A DNA stretch of 64,000 bases, taken from the NCBI RefSeq assembly GCF_012927445.1, contig NZ_JABBPD010000002.1:186001-250000 (forward strand), in the 5' to 3' direction. Source of the stretch: Rhodoferax sp. GTDB taxonomy: Bacteria; Pseudomonadota; Gammaproteobacteria; Burkholderiales; Burkholderiaceae_C. Below the pieces are notes generated by a model. That model was given only the letters and a program-made list of their open reading frames with translations, ran no database searches and was not told the DNA's origin. A program made the position numbers and the translations under genes. Positions 34,444 to 44,284 of the stretch are shown piece after piece. Within the stretch, counting starts at the first letter, position 1; each line of letters starts with the position of its first letter.

Positions 34444-35178
34444 GTGGCAGGACACAGTAAATGGGCCAATATTCAGCACCGTAAAGGTCGCCAAGACGAA
34501 AAACGGGGCAAAGTGTGGACCCGCATCATCCGTGAAATCACGGTGGCGGCGCGCGCCGGTGGTGGCGATTTGGCCACCAATCCGCGCTTGCGGCTGGCGG
34601 TGGACCGCGCCAAGGCGGCCAACATGCCGGCGGACCGTGTCAAGTACAACATCGACAAGGCCACGGGTAACCAGGAAGGCGTGCATTACGAAGAAATTCG
34701 CTATGAAGGCTACGGCATTGGCGGCGCGGCCATCCTGGTCGATACCATGACCGACAACAAAGTGCGTACGGTGGCCGAAGTGCGCCACGCTTTCGCCAAA
34801 TACGGTGGCAACATGGGCACCGAAGGCTCGGTGGCGTTCCAGTTCAAGCATTGTGGCCAGCTGATTTTTGCCCCCGGCACGAATGAAGACAAGGTCATGG
34901 AAGTGGCGCTGGAAGCCGGTGCAGAGGACGTGATTACCGACGACGACGGTGCGATTGAGGTGTTGACCGCCTATGTCGACTATGAGACCGTCAAAAATGC
35001 ACTGGAAGCTGCGGGCTTGAAGCCCGAAGTGGCTGGGGTCACCATGCGTGCCGAAAACCCGATCGAACTCACCGGCGACGATGCGGTACGCATGCAAAAA
35101 CTGTTGGATGTACTGGAAGAGTTGGATGATGTGCAAGACATTTATCACAATGCAGAAATAGACAGCGAGGCACTATGA
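34444..35178 (+). CDS. yebC: YebC/PmpR family regulatory protein
   Basis: A 244-residue YebC-family protein. The start is GTG at 34444, 6 bases after an AAGGA ribosome-binding site, and gives the family N-terminus [17 protein letters not shown]. Family members act as DNA-binding regulators (PmpR), and some help translation of proline-rich stretches. The sequence is uninterrupted and full length. It is translationally coupled to purD by a 4-base overlap (ATGA) and heads a run of housekeeping genes extending to rng. Confidence 0.95.
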   Translation: MAGHSKWANIQHRKGRQDEKRGKVWTRIIREITVAARAGGGDLATNPRLRLAVDRAKAANMPADRVKYNIDKATGNQEGVHYEEIRYEGYGIGGAAILVDTMTDNKVRTVAEVRHAFAKYGGNMGTEGSVAFQFKHCGQLIFAPGTNEDKVMEVALEAGAEDVITDDDGAIEVLTAYVDYETVKNALEAAGLKPEVAGVTMRAENPIELTGDDAVRMQKLLDVLEELDDVQDIYHNAEIDSEAL

Positions 35179-36467
35179 ACGTTCTTGTGATTGGCGGCGG
35201 TGGCCGCGAACATGCTTTGGCCTGGAAATTGGCGCAGTCGTCCAAGGTGCAAACGATTTACGTAGCACCGGGTAACGGCGGTACCGCCCTGGATGGACGT
35301 CTTGAGAATGTCAACATCACGGACGTCCACGAACTGCGGGCGTGGGCGATTGCTAACAAAATCGCGCTGACCGTGGTGGGGCCGGAAGCCCCCCTGGCGG
35401 CGGGCGTGGTGGATGAGTTTCGCAAACATGGCTTGCGCGTGTTTGGCCCAACCCAGGCTGCTGCCCAGTTGGAGAGCTCCAAGGCGTTTTCCAAGGCCTT
35501 CATGAAGCGCCACAGCATTCCCACCGCGGAATATGAGACCTTCACCGACCCGGTGGCGGCACACGCTTACCTTGATCTAAAAGGCGCTCCGATTGTGGTC
35601 AAGGCCGACGGCCTGGCAGCGGGCAAGGGCGTGGTGGTCGCCATGACGCTGGCTGAGGCGCACGAAGCGGTGGACTTCATGCTGGTGGACAACACGCTGG
35701 GCGTGACGCACAACGAAGGCGGCGCCCGTGTCGTCATCGAGGAGTTTTTGATCGGCGAAGAAGCTAGTTTCATTGTGATGTGCGACGGCAAAAATGTGTT
35801 GGCACTGGCCACCAGCCAGGACCACAAGCGACTGCTGGATGGGGATCTGGGGCCCAACACCGGCGGTATGGGCGCCTACTCGCCCGCACCCGTGGTGACA
35901 CCCGATGTGCATGCGCGCGCCATGCGGGAAATCATTTTGCCGACAATTCGGGGCATGGAGAAAGACGGCATTCCGTACACCGGATTTTTGTACGCCGGTC
36001 TGATGATCGATGCCAACGGACACCCCAAAACCCTGGAGTTCAATTGCCGCATGGGCGACCCCGAGACCCAGCCGATCATGATGCGACTCAAGACCGATCT
36101 GGTCGATGTGATGCTGGCGGCCACCGAGCCCGGTCCGCATGGACGTCTGGATCAAATTGAGTTGCAGTGGGATCGCCGTACCGCCTTGGGTGTGGTGATG
36201 GCGGCGCATGGTTATCCGATGCATCCGCGCAAGGGTGACGTCGTCACCGGCCTGCCTATGGCAGAAGATGATGCCGTCGTGTTTCATGCCGGTACGGCCT
36301 TCAAAGACGGTGAGATTGTCACCTCTGGGGGACGTGTTTTGTGTGTCACGGTGCTGGCTGACAACGTCCGTCAGGCGCAACAACGCGCCTACGAAGTGGC
36401 CTTGGGTATCCGTTTTGATGGCATGCAGTACCGGACGGATATTGGCCATCGCGCCGCCAAAAACTAA
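35175..36467 (+). CDS. purD: Phosphoribosylamine-glycine ligase (GAR synthetase)
   Basis: A 430-residue ATP-grasp ligase for the second step of purine synthesis: phosphoribosylamine plus glycine and ATP give GAR. It starts [19 protein letters not shown] and has ATP-grasp segments [17 protein letters not shown] and [15 protein letters not shown] with metal-binding Glu and Asn. Length is normal. It overlaps yebC by 4 bases and is followed after 5 bases by hemF, so yebC-purD-hemF form one unit. Confidence 0.96.
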   Translation: MNVLVIGGGGREHALAWKLAQSSKVQTIYVAPGNGGTALDGRLENVNITDVHELRAWAIANKIALTVVGPEAPLAAGVVDEFRKHGLRVFGPTQAAAQLESSKAFSKAFMKRHSIPTAEYETFTDPVAAHAYLDLKGAPIVVKADGLAAGKGVVVAMTLAEAHEAVDFMLVDNTLGVTHNEGGARVVIEEFLIGEEASFIVMCDGKNVLALATSQDHKRLLDGDLGPNTGGMGAYSPAPVVTPDVHARAMREIILPTIRGMEKDGIPYTGFLYAGLMIDANGHPKTLEFNCRMGDPETQPIMMRLKTDLVDVMLAATEPGPHGRLDQIELQWDRRTALGVVMAAHGYPMHPRKGDVVTGLPMAEDDAVVFHAGTAFKDGEIVTSGGRVLCVTVLADNVRQAQQRAYEVALGIRFDGMQYRTDIGHRAAKN

Positions 36468-36472
36468 CGCGC

Positions 36473-37405
36473 ATGACGCTGTCCAATCTGAACACGCCGC
36501 GAACGGAGGCTGTACGCGGCTATTTGCAAGACTTGCAGGCGCGCATCACTTCGGCCATCGCCACACTGGATGGCACGGAGTTTTTGACGGATGTCTGGCA
36601 AAAAGAGCCCGGTGAGAAGCTGCAGGGCAACGGCATCACCAAAATCCTGGAGGGTGGCCCGGTTTTTGAACGGGCCGGTTGTGGTTTTTCGCATGTGCGT
36701 GGGCCCAGCTTGCCGCCTTCGGCCACTCAACACCGACCCGAGTTGGCCGGCGCACCCTTCGAGGCGATGGGGGTATCGCTGGTGTTTCATCCGCGCAATC
36801 CCTATGTGCCAACCGTGCACATGAACGTGCGCATGTTGGCGGCCAAAGGTCGGGATGGGCAAGAGGTGTGCTGGTTTGGTGGCGGCATGGATTTGACGCC
36901 TTACTACGGTTTTGAGGAAGATGCGGTGCATTTCCACGCCAGCTGCAAAGCTGCGCTGGCGCTCTATGGCAGCGATAAATACCCGCGCTTTAAAACTTGG
37001 TGTGATGAGTACTTCTATTTGAAGCACCGCTCAGAACAGCGCGGTGTGGGCGGCATCTTTTTTGACGATTTTTCCGAACTGGGCTTTGAAGGCAGTCTGG
37101 CCATGATGAAGTCGGTAGGCGATTCATTCTTGACCTCCTATCTGCCGATTGTGGCGCGGCGCCAGGACATGGCCTACGGTGAGCGGGAACGCGCGTTTCA
37201 GCTTTACCGGCGCGGCCGCTATGTTGAGTTCAATCTGGTCTGGGATCGCGGCACGCATTTTGGCTTGCAGTCAGGCGGGCGCACTGAATCAATTTTGCTG
37301 TCCATGCCACCGCTGGCCAGTTGGTCGTATCAAAACGTGTCTGAAGCCGGCTCGCCCGAAGCCGATTTGTACGTAAAATTCCTGGTCCGCAAGGAATGGG
37401 TTTGA
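36473..37405 (+). CDS. hemF: Oxygen-dependent coproporphyrinogen III oxidase
   Basis: A 310-residue aerobic enzyme of haem synthesis that decarboxylates coproporphyrinogen III to protoporphyrinogen IX. Conserved segments include [29 protein letters not shown] and the C-terminal [20 protein letters not shown]. Full length. It points to an organism able to make haem with oxygen. It lies 5 bases after purD and 1 base before nadD, so it is embedded in the same operon. Confidence 0.96.
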   Translation: MTLSNLNTPRTEAVRGYLQDLQARITSAIATLDGTEFLTDVWQKEPGEKLQGNGITKILEGGPVFERAGCGFSHVRGPSLPPSATQHRPELAGAPFEAMGVSLVFHPRNPYVPTVHMNVRMLAAKGRDGQEVCWFGGGMDLTPYYGFEEDAVHFHASCKAALALYGSDKYPRFKTWCDEYFYLKHRSEQRGVGGIFFDDFSELGFEGSLAMMKSVGDSFLTSYLPIVARRQDMAYGERERAFQLYRRGRYVEFNLVWDRGTHFGLQSGGRTESILLSMPPLASWSYQNVSEAGSPEADLYVKFLVRKEWV

Positions 37406-37406
37406 C

Positions 37407-38030
37407 ATGGGCTTAATGCCCGATCAGTCCGTGCACAGGCGAATCGGCGTGTTTGGAGGCGCGTTTGACCCGCCGCATGCTGCGCACGTGGCGCTGGTGC
37501 AGGCGGCGTTGGCCGATTTGCAGCTTGATCAACTCATCGTTGTTCCCACCGGGCAAGCCTGGCACAAGGCCCGGGCCTTGAGTCCCGCCCATCACCGTCT
37601 GGCCATGGCACAGCTGGCGTTTGCCGATTTACCCCGCGTGGTCATCGATCCCCGTGAAACCCAGCGCTCCGGCCCAAGCTATACCGTGGATACGTTGCGT
37701 GAGTTGAAGGCGCAATGGCCTGACGCCGAGTTGTTTTTGATCATGGGTGAAGACCAGGCCCGGGCGCTGTCAACTTGGCATGAATGGCAAGAGGTTTTGC
37801 GACTCGCTATAATTTGTGTAGCTGAGCGCGAAGATTTGACGGGGGCCAGCCCCCAGTTTATTGCACAGAAGTCGCATGAATCGCGTTTCAGGCGGCTGCA
37901 AATGCCAGCCATGCCTGTCAGCGCAACCGATATTCGGACCCGAATTGCAGCGCATCAATGCGTTGTCCCACTGGTTTTTGAGCCAGTTGCGCGTTATATT
38001 GACGACCACCACCTTTATCAGACTATTTGA
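37407..38030 (+). CDS. nadD: Nicotinate-nucleotide adenylyltransferase
   Basis: A 207-residue nucleotidyltransferase that makes deamido-NAD from nicotinate mononucleotide and ATP. It has the nucleotide-binding GVFGGAFDPPHAAHV and the C-terminal VSATDIRTRIA, a variant of ISSTxIR. At about residues 132-150 the sequence RLAIICVAEREDLTGASP is encoded by a dispersed repeat, in a loop between the GEDQ region and the C-terminal motif; NadD tolerates length variation there. Its stop overlaps the rsfS start (TGATG). The gene should be functional, since the frame and motifs are intact. Confidence 0.92.
   Translation: MGLMPDQSVHRRIGVFGGAFDPPHAAHVALVQAALADLQLDQLIVVPTGQAWHKARALSPAHHRLAMAQLAFADLPRVVIDPRETQRSGPSYTVDTLRELKAQWPDAELFLIMGEDQARALSTWHEWQEVLRLAIICVAEREDLTGASPQFIAQKSHESRFRRLQMPAMPVSATDIRTRIAAHQCVVPLVFEPVARYIDDHHLYQTI
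37805..37855 (+). repeat. Dispersed ~50-bp repeat, copy K (inside nadD)
   Basis: Shows CGCTATAATTTGTGTAGCTG, AGCGC, then GACGGGGGCCAGCCCCC. It is on the host sense strand, read GTA GCT GAG ... ACG GGG GCC, the same frame as copies B, E, G and L. The right end contains the small hairpin GGGGGCCAGCCCCC. Confidence 0.75.
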
Positions 38031-38794
38031 TGACTAACTCTACCGTTGCAAAAAAAGACATCCAGAAACTTCAGCGTGCCATCGTCGATGGTCTGGAGGA
38101 CGTCAAAGCCCAGGACATTCAGGTGTTCGATACAGAACATCTTTCGGCCTTGTTTGAACGGGTGATCATTGCTTCAGGCACATCCAACCGGCAGACCAAG
38201 GCGCTGGCTGGCAGTGTGCGCGATTCGGTCCGTGATGCTGGTTTTCCAAAACCCCGGGTTGAAGGCGAAGCGAACGGTGAGTGGATTATTGTGGATTGCG
38301 GCGCCGCCGTGGTGCATGTCATGCAACCTAGTTTTCGTCAGTACTACAACCTGGAAGAACTCTGGGGCGAAAAGCCGGTGCGTCTCAAATTTGGTGCCGC
38401 CAAGCCGGAAGAGAAAGAGCTGGTTGAGCCAGTCAAAGCGACGAAAAAAGTCGTAGAGCTGGAAGGTAATCTGCGTCGGTCCAATGCCGCTAAAAAAGGG
38501 GTGGCCGAAGCCTTCCCTTCCAAAGCCCAGGTGAAGAAAGATATGGCAGTCAAGTCGGCTGCAAAAAAAGCCCCAGCCAGAAAAACTGCTGTGAAGAAAG
38601 CGCCGGCAGAGGCGGTCTCCGCGGTTGCTGAGCGCAAGACTGCCCCGAAGTCTGCCGTTAAAGTTGCGGCCAAGAAAGTCGCAATTAAAAAGGTAACCAT
38701 CAACGATCCGGCCAAGGCTTCAGCCAAGAAATCGTCGCCCAAGTTGGCCGCCAAGAAAGCACCTGCCAAGAAAACGGCCGTCCGCAAGGCCTGA
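38030..38794 (+). CDS. rsfS: Ribosomal silencing factor RsfS with a histone H1-like tail
   Basis: A 254-residue protein. Residues ~10-115 are the RsfS domain (Iojap family) that binds ribosomal protein L14 and blocks subunit joining in starvation; it includes [19 protein letters not shown] and [16 protein letters not shown]. Typical RsfS proteins stop near 110-120 residues. Here a further ~135 residues, rich in Lys, Ala, Pro and Val with repeated KKAPA/AKK units, resemble histone H1-like or AlgP-type tails and are probably disordered. The ATG at 38030 overlaps the nadD stop; a TTG directly before it is also in frame. The neighbours rlmH and nadD are canonical. Confidence 0.93.
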   Translation: MTNSTVAKKDIQKLQRAIVDGLEDVKAQDIQVFDTEHLSALFERVIIASGTSNRQTKALAGSVRDSVRDAGFPKPRVEGEANGEWIIVDCGAAVVHVMQPSFRQYYNLEELWGEKPVRLKFGAAKPEEKELVEPVKATKKVVELEGNLRRSNAAKKGVAEAFPSKAQVKKDMAVKSAAKKAPARKTAVKKAPAEAVSAVAERKTAPKSAVKVAAKKVAIKKVTINDPAKASAKKSSPKLAAKKAPAKKTAVRKA

Positions 38795-38807
38795 CCGGAT
38801 ACTTTTT

Positions 38808-39275
38808 GTGAGGCTGGTGATTGTCGCCGTGGGGCAGCGGGTGCCCGATTGGGCGCAAACTGCTTGGGACGATTACGCCAAGCGCTTTCCCTACGAACTC
38901 AAAGTTGAACTCAAAACCGTCAAGACCGAACCACGTGGTTCCAAGACGGTAGAAACTTTGTATGCGGCTGAGCGTGCCCGCATTGAAGCAGTCATACCCA
39001 AAGGCTGTCGCATTGTGGTCCTGGACGAGCGGGGCACCACGCTAACGACGGCAGCCCTTGCAAAAAAGCTCACACACTGGCAGTTGGAAAGCGACGATGT
39101 GGCCTTGGTCATCGGCGGACCCGATGGACTTGACCCCGCATTCAAACAAGCGGCGCATGAACGCATTCGTTTGTCGGATTTGACCCTGCCCCATGCCATG
39201 GTTAGGGTGTTGCTGATTGAACAGCTGTACCGGGCCTGGTCAATCAATGCCAATCATCCTTACCACCGCGAGTGA
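38808..39275 (+). CDS. rlmH: 23S rRNA (pseudouridine-1915-N3)-methyltransferase RlmH
   Basis: A 155-residue SPOUT methyltransferase that modifies pseudouridine 1915 in helix 69 of 23S rRNA on the assembled ribosome. It uses a GTG start and has the family pattern [14 protein letters not shown], a SAM-binding LVIGGPDGL and the C-terminal HPYHRE tail. Length equals E. coli RlmH. It lies 13 bases after rsfS; both act on the 50S subunit. Confidence 0.96.
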   Translation: MRLVIVAVGQRVPDWAQTAWDDYAKRFPYELKVELKTVKTEPRGSKTVETLYAAERARIEAVIPKGCRIVVLDERGTTLTTAALAKKLTHWQLESDDVALVIGGPDGLDPAFKQAAHERIRLSDLTLPHAMVRVLLIEQLYRAWSINANHPYHRE

Positions 39276-39293
39276 TATTTTTATGTTTTCATC

Positions 39294-39896
39294 GTGACTA
39301 AGTTTATTTATCTTGCCTCGCAAAGTCCGCGGCGTAGCCAGTTGCTGGAACAGTTGGGCGTGCGTCATGAATTGCTGTTGCCCGGCGCGGATGAAGATGC
39401 GGAAGCACTTGAAGTAGCTTTGCATAACGAGGCCCCGGCGGCTTATGTCAGACGGGTGACGCAACTCAAGCTGGACGCCGCATTGAAGCGGCTCAAGCTG
39501 AGAGGTTTGCCAGCGGCACCCGTGCTGTGCTCGGACACGACCGTGGCATTGGGTCGCATCATTTATGGCAAGCCAGCCGATGCCGTTGATGCTGCCCGGA
39601 TTCTGGCAGAACTCTCCGGCAAGACACATCGTGTTTTGACGGCTGTGGCGCTTGGGACCGGGCGTAAACGCGAGCAAACATTGTGTGAGTCGCGTGTCAC
39701 TTTTGCTGAAATGAGCCTGCGTCAGATGCAAACTTACATCGCCTCCAATGAGCCGATGGGCAAGGCTGGCGCCTACGGCGTGCAGGGCAGGGCGGCCGCG
39801 TTTATTTCACACATGTCCGGAAGTTATTCTGGCATTATGGGATTGCCCGTGTTCGAGACTGCGCAGTTGCTTCGGTCTTTTGGATTCAAGGTTTAA
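39294..39896 (+). CDS. maf: Maf-family nucleotide pyrophosphatase
   Basis: A 200-residue Maf/YhdE-type house-cleaning pyrophosphatase of non-canonical or modified nucleotides. It has the N-terminal LASQSPRRSQLLEQLGV and the central CSDTTVALGRIIYGKP with the catalytic Asp. The start is GTG. A Maf protein directly before rng is common in proteobacteria. Fine specificity (dTTP/UTP versus m7GTP) is not certain, though the sequence resembles the YhdE subgroup. Confidence 0.93.
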   Translation: MTKFIYLASQSPRRSQLLEQLGVRHELLLPGADEDAEALEVALHNEAPAAYVRRVTQLKLDAALKRLKLRGLPAAPVLCSDTTVALGRIIYGKPADAVDAARILAELSGKTHRVLTAVALGTGRKREQTLCESRVTFAEMSLRQMQTYIASNEPMGKAGAYGVQGRAAAFISHMSGSYSGIMGLPVFETAQLLRSFGFKV

Positions 39897-39920
39897 TTGG
39901 GTTTTTGCCCGCCACCACCC

Positions 39921-41396
39921 ATGCAAGAAGACATTTTGATCAACTGGTCTCCGCAGGAAACCCGTGTTGCCATTGTTGAAAATGGTGTGTTGCAGGAGTT
40001 GCACGTCGAACGCACGCTGGAACGCGGCCTGGTTGGCAATGTTTATCTGGGCAAGGTGGCCCGCGTGCTGCCGGGCATGCAGTCCGCGTTTATTGACATT
40101 GGACTTGAGCGTGCCGCGTTTTTACATGTGGCCGATGTCTGGCATCGCCAGCCCGATGGCGAGCCGCCCAGCATGGTGCGCAACACGCAGCCGCAGATTC
40201 CGATAGAAAAGCAGGTGTTTGAAGGCCAGGCACTGATGGTGCAGGTCATCAAGGATCCGATCGGGACCAAAGGGGCTCGGCTGTCGACGCAGATCAGTAT
40301 CGCGGGGCGGATGCTGGTGTTTTTGCCGCAGGATGACCATGTTGGGGTGTCACAAAAAATCTCGCAACACCAGCGTGATGAACTTCGAGCGCGGCTGCAG
40401 CGCCTGACGGGCACCGAGGGCGGCGGCTTCATTCTGCGAACCAATGGAGAGGATGCTTCTGATCTGGAGTTGTCTGAAGATATTGGCTATCTGCGCAAGG
40501 CCTGGGCCCGTATCAAGAGCGCCTCAATGCGACTGCCACCTTTGTCACTGTTACACCAGGATTTGAACCTGTTGCAGCGTGTCTTGCGCGATCTGGTTGG
40601 TGAAAGCACGCAAACCATCAAGGTAGATTCACGGGAGCAGTTTGACTCCCTCAAGACGTTTGGTCTCGAATTCATGCCGGCAGCCTCTGCAAAATTGCAG
40701 CATTACAAGGGTGAACGTCCCATCTTTGACCTGTACGCCATTGACGAGGAAATCGCCAAGGCGCTGGGACGCCGGGTTGATTTGAAGTCAGGTGGCTATC
40801 TGATCGTGGACCAGACGGAAGCCTTGACCACGGTCGATGTGAATACCGGTGGTTTTGTCGGTGCCCGCAATTTTGACGACACTATTTTCAAAACCAACCT
40901 GGAAGCCGCCCAGGCGATTGCGCGGCAACTGCGTCTTCGCAATCTCGGTGGCATCATCATTGTCGATTTCATTGACATGGTGCGAGACGATCACCGTGAG
41001 TCGGTTTTGGCTGAATTCAAAAAACAACTGGTGCGGGACCGCGTCAAAACAACGGCAGGCGGGTTTTCGCAACTCGGTCTGGTCGAGATGACCCGCAAGC
41101 GCACCCGTGAGTCGCTGGCGCACATGTTGTGTGAACCTTGCCCGACCTGTGCCGGCAAAGGTATTGTCAAGACCGCGCGCAGTGTGGCATACGACATTTG
41201 CCGCGAGATTCTGCGCGAAGCACGCCAGTTCAATCCACGTGAGTTTCGCGTGATCGCCTCGCCCAAAGTGATTGAACTGTTTCTGGATGAAGAAAGCCAG
41301 CATTTGGCGGGTTTGAGCGAGTTCATAGGAAAACCAGTGTCATTGCAGAGCGAAGGTGCCATGGGGCAAGAGCAGTACGATATTGTTCTTCTGTAG
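39921..41396 (+). CDS. rng: Ribonuclease G
   Basis: A 491-residue endoribonuclease of the RNase E/G family involved in 16S rRNA 5' end maturation and mRNA decay. It begins MQEDILINWSPQETRVA and has an S1 domain (LVGNVYLGKVARVLPGMQSA), the DNase I-like core with NTGGFVGARNFDDTIF and IIIVDFIDM, and the zinc-link CEPCPTCAGKG that holds the dimer. The ATG at 39921 fits the family start better than an in-frame TTG 24 bases upstream. It closes the nadD-rsfS-rlmH-maf-rng run. Confidence 0.96.
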   Translation: MQEDILINWSPQETRVAIVENGVLQELHVERTLERGLVGNVYLGKVARVLPGMQSAFIDIGLERAAFLHVADVWHRQPDGEPPSMVRNTQPQIPIEKQVFEGQALMVQVIKDPIGTKGARLSTQISIAGRMLVFLPQDDHVGVSQKISQHQRDELRARLQRLTGTEGGGFILRTNGEDASDLELSEDIGYLRKAWARIKSASMRLPPLSLLHQDLNLLQRVLRDLVGESTQTIKVDSREQFDSLKTFGLEFMPAASAKLQHYKGERPIFDLYAIDEEIAKALGRRVDLKSGGYLIVDQTEALTTVDVNTGGFVGARNFDDTIFKTNLEAAQAIARQLRLRNLGGIIIVDFIDMVRDDHRESVLAEFKKQLVRDRVKTTAGGFSQLGLVEMTRKRTRESLAHMLCEPCPTCAGKGIVKTARSVAYDICREILREARQFNPREFRVIASPKVIELFLDEESQHLAGLSEFIGKPVSLQSEGAMGQEQYDIVLL

Positions 41397-41417
41397 GTTG
41401 TTTGGTCCAGTTTTTGT

Positions 41418-42167
41418 ATGTCAACTTTTCGCACTGCCAATCCGTCCCCAATTCCCATTCTGATGTACCACCAGATTGAAGTTGCACCGCCTAAGGGTGC
41501 TGCTTTTCGAAGTTTGTACGTCTCACCTCGAGACTTTTCCCGTCAAATGGCTTTATTGAGCCTGATGGGCTATCGCGGGCTTTCCATGTCGGCATTAATG
41601 CCCTATTTGAAGGGCGAGCGAACAGGCAAAGTGGTGGGCATCACGTTTGATGATGGATACCTGAATAATTTGACGAATGCGTTACCTGTTTTGAAACGGC
41701 ATGGTTTTTCGTCTACCTGTTACGCGGTCAGTCAGCAACTCGGCAAGACCAACGCGTGGGACATTGAGGCTGGTATCGTGCAAACAACGCTGATGAATGC
41801 ATCACATCTTCGGTTGTGGCTTGCAGGTGGGCAGGAGGTGGGTGCGCACACTCGGCATCATGTGAGGCTTACACAAGCGGATCTCTCGACTTGCACGAAA
41901 GAAATTTCGTTATGCAAATCAGAGCTGGAAGAGATGACCGATTCCTCAGTCCGACATTTTTGTTACCCCTATGGGGACTACACAGCAGATCATGTTGCGA
42001 TGGCTCGGGCAGCGGGGTATGAGTCGGTGACTACAACACAACGCAGTCGATGTCAGACTAGTGAGGACATGATGCTGCTGCCGCGCGTGCCCGTAGTTCG
42101 TTCGACCAGCTTGCCGTTACTGTGGCTCAAAGTAGCCACAGGTTATGAAGATCGGCGTCGCACATGA
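41418..42167 (+). CDS. Polysaccharide deacetylase family protein
   Basis: A 249-residue NodB-homology protein. It contains PILMYHQI near the N-terminus, the metal/catalytic motif VGITFDDGYLNN, the histidine motif GAHTRHHVRLT and the FCYPYGDYT motif. No signal peptide is seen, so it may act on a lipid-linked or cytoplasmic glycan. It overlaps the next glycosyltransferase gene by 4 bases (ATGA) and opens the LPS/polysaccharide gene group. Base composition here becomes visibly AT-richer than in the preceding operon. N-deacetylation of a core or surface sugar is a fair inference. Confidence 0.88.
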   Translation: MSTFRTANPSPIPILMYHQIEVAPPKGAAFRSLYVSPRDFSRQMALLSLMGYRGLSMSALMPYLKGERTGKVVGITFDDGYLNNLTNALPVLKRHGFSSTCYAVSQQLGKTNAWDIEAGIVQTTLMNASHLRLWLAGGQEVGAHTRHHVRLTQADLSTCTKEISLCKSELEEMTDSSVRHFCYPYGDYTADHVAMARAAGYESVTTTQRSRCQTSEDMMLLPRVPVVRSTSLPLLWLKVATGYEDRRRT

Positions 42168-43378
42168 CGACCGACGCACAATCTGGTGACGGCGAAAAGC
42201 AATGCCAGCCAGCGTCTGAAGTAGCCATAAAGCCTGGACCTGAAAAGCGTTTGCGCATTGCCGTGTTGAACCGTGTTTTTTCACCTACCGGCGGCGGGGC
42301 AGAGCGGTACTCCATCGCGCTGGTGGAGCAATTGGCGCAACGCCACGAAATCCATGTGTTTGCCCAGCAAATCGATCATCATTGGCCGGGGGTTACTTAT
42401 CACCGGGTGTCCGCCCCACTGGTCAAGCCGCGTTGGATCAACCAGCTTTGGTACGCGACCGCCACATGGTGGGCCACGCGTCGCGGTTTTGATATCGTGC
42501 ATTCGCATGAGAATACGTGGCATGGGCAGGTTCAGACCGTGCATGTGCTGCCAGTTAAATACAACCTTTTTAACGGCCGAACAGGCCTTCGTTTAGCAAT
42601 ACGGTGGTTAAAAGTGCTGAGCAGTCCACGCCTTCTGGCTTATCTGGCCATGGAGAAATTTCGTTTTAGTCAGCAATTAATGCACCGTGTAGTCGTGACT
42701 TCACCAGCATTGAAAGCGGTGATGAACCAGACCTATCCTGCGTGTGATGTATCCGTCATTCCTCCAGGGGTAGCGCTACCGGCAGTAGCATTGAATCGCC
42801 AAGCTGCCAGACTCGGTTTGGGTTTGACCGAGCAGGGGCGTCTACTAGCCTTTGTGGCCAACGATTATGAGAAAAAAGGACTCACAACATTGCTGGAGGC
42901 AATGATCCGTTTGCCATCTGATGTGGAGTTGGCGGTTGTTGGCAACCCTTCACACATTGAGCGATTTCAAAAAAAAGCTGTGACCCTGGGTCTTGGTGAG
43001 AGGGTGCATTTTCTGGGGCACCTCAAAGATGTATCTCCGCTTTATGAAGCTGCAGACGTCTTGGCACATCCCACCACGGAAGATACATTCGCGATGGTGG
43101 TTTTGGAGGCTATGGCGCACGGACTGCCAGTTGTGGTGAGCGACTCCCGATATTGCGGCATCGCGGGTTTTCTTAAAAATGGCGTGAACGCTGTGATTTT
43201 GTCATCCCCGACGGACGTCCCACAACTTGCCGTTGCGCTTGAGCGAATTCTGAGCGAGCCGGTTCTTCGCGAAGGACTTGCAAGGGAATCACTTCACTTC
43301 GCTCTGCAGTGGTCGTGGGCCAGAATCTCCCAGTTGCAGGCGTTGATGTATGAAGAGATAGCCGCTGAGGCATCGTAA
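42164..43378 (+). CDS. Glycosyltransferase family 4 protein
   Basis: A 404-residue GT-B-fold glycosyltransferase. The N-terminal acceptor domain starts with a glycine-rich GGGAERYSIALVEQLA. The C-terminal donor domain has LLAFVANDYEKKGL and the E-x7-E-type segment HPTTEDTFAMVVLEAMAHG. It is probably involved in LPS core or capsule assembly from a nucleotide sugar; similarity to WaaG-like transferases is suggested by FVANDYEKKGLTTLLEAM. Coupled to the upstream deacetylase gene by a 4-base overlap. Confidence 0.88.
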   Translation: MTTDAQSGDGEKQCQPASEVAIKPGPEKRLRIAVLNRVFSPTGGGAERYSIALVEQLAQRHEIHVFAQQIDHHWPGVTYHRVSAPLVKPRWINQLWYATATWWATRRGFDIVHSHENTWHGQVQTVHVLPVKYNLFNGRTGLRLAIRWLKVLSSPRLLAYLAMEKFRFSQQLMHRVVVTSPALKAVMNQTYPACDVSVIPPGVALPAVALNRQAARLGLGLTEQGRLLAFVANDYEKKGLTTLLEAMIRLPSDVELAVVGNPSHIERFQKKAVTLGLGERVHFLGHLKDVSPLYEAADVLAHPTTEDTFAMVVLEAMAHGLPVVVSDSRYCGIAGFLKNGVNAVILSSPTDVPQLAVALERILSEPVLREGLARESLHFALQWSWARISQLQALMYEEIAAEAS

Positions 43379-43406
43379 AAATTCCATCCCATCTAGACTA
43401 CAGGAC

Positions 43407-44282
43407 ATGAACTTAAATCCGCAACCCATTTCTCACTTAAGTCTGTTCTCGATTGTTATTCCAAGCTGGAACAACTTGGCATTACTTAAACTATGTGTTA
43501 GTAGTGTGAAGGCCAACAGTGCATATGCTCATCAAATCATCATTCATGTAAATGATGGGAGTGACGGCACCCTTGATTGGGTTCGGTCGCAAGGATTGAC
43601 ACACACCCACTCGACAGAGAATATGGGTATTTGCCTGACCGTCAACCAGGCTGCCACGTTGGCCCAACATGATTTGATTCTCTATCTTAATGACGACATG
43701 TACTGTTGTCCGCAATGGGACACCAAGCTTTTAGAGAAAGTGCATGAGATTGGGCACGATGCATTCATGCTGTCCAGCACCATGATTGAACCGGTTGATT
43801 CAGGCAACCCTTGCGTAAGTGTGTGTGATTTCGGACGCGATGCGGACAAGTTTCAGCAAGATGAAATTCTGAAGAAATATATGTCACTGGCCAAGGCCGA
43901 CTGGTATGGATCAACTTGGCCTCCTACACTGGTGCACAAACGCTGGTGGCAGGCAGTAGGTGGTTACAGCTTGGAGTTCAGCCCGGGAATGAGCAGTGAC
44001 AACGACTTTTCCATGAAAATGTGGGCTGCCGGCTGCAGAATTTTTCTGGGAGTGGGGGATAGTTTGGTTTACCACTTTATGTGCAAAAGCACGGGGCGGA
44101 TTGTCAAGAACAATGGACGAAAGCAGTTCATGCGGAAATGGGGTATCACGTCTTCGCTGTTTGATCGTTATTACCTTCGCCGGGGAGACGCTGCAACGCA
44201 GATGGCTCTGACTGAGCCAGAGGAGAGTCCTGAGTTTCGTCGCAAGCGCCGCTTTAGCGAAATAAAGGCTTGGCTAGCCTAA
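43407..44282 (+). CDS. Glycosyltransferase family 2 protein
   Basis: A 291-residue GT-A transferase. It opens with FSIVIPSWNNLALLKLCVSSV and has the DxD-like metal site LYLNDDMYCC near residue 95, then a C-terminal extension rich in aromatic residues. No transmembrane helix. It follows the GT4 gene by 28 bases and ends 2 bases before the msbA stop on the other strand. Sugar and acceptor cannot be named. Confidence 0.85.
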   Translation: MNLNPQPISHLSLFSIVIPSWNNLALLKLCVSSVKANSAYAHQIIIHVNDGSDGTLDWVRSQGLTHTHSTENMGICLTVNQAATLAQHDLILYLNDDMYCCPQWDTKLLEKVHEIGHDAFMLSSTMIEPVDSGNPCVSVCDFGRDADKFQQDEILKKYMSLAKADWYGSTWPPTLVHKRWWQAVGGYSLEFSPGMSSDNDFSMKMWAAGCRIFLGVGDSLVYHFMCKSTGRIVKNNGRKQFMRKWGITSSLFDRYYLRRGDAATQMALTEPEESPEFRRKRRFSEIKAWLA

Positions 44283-44284
44283 CT

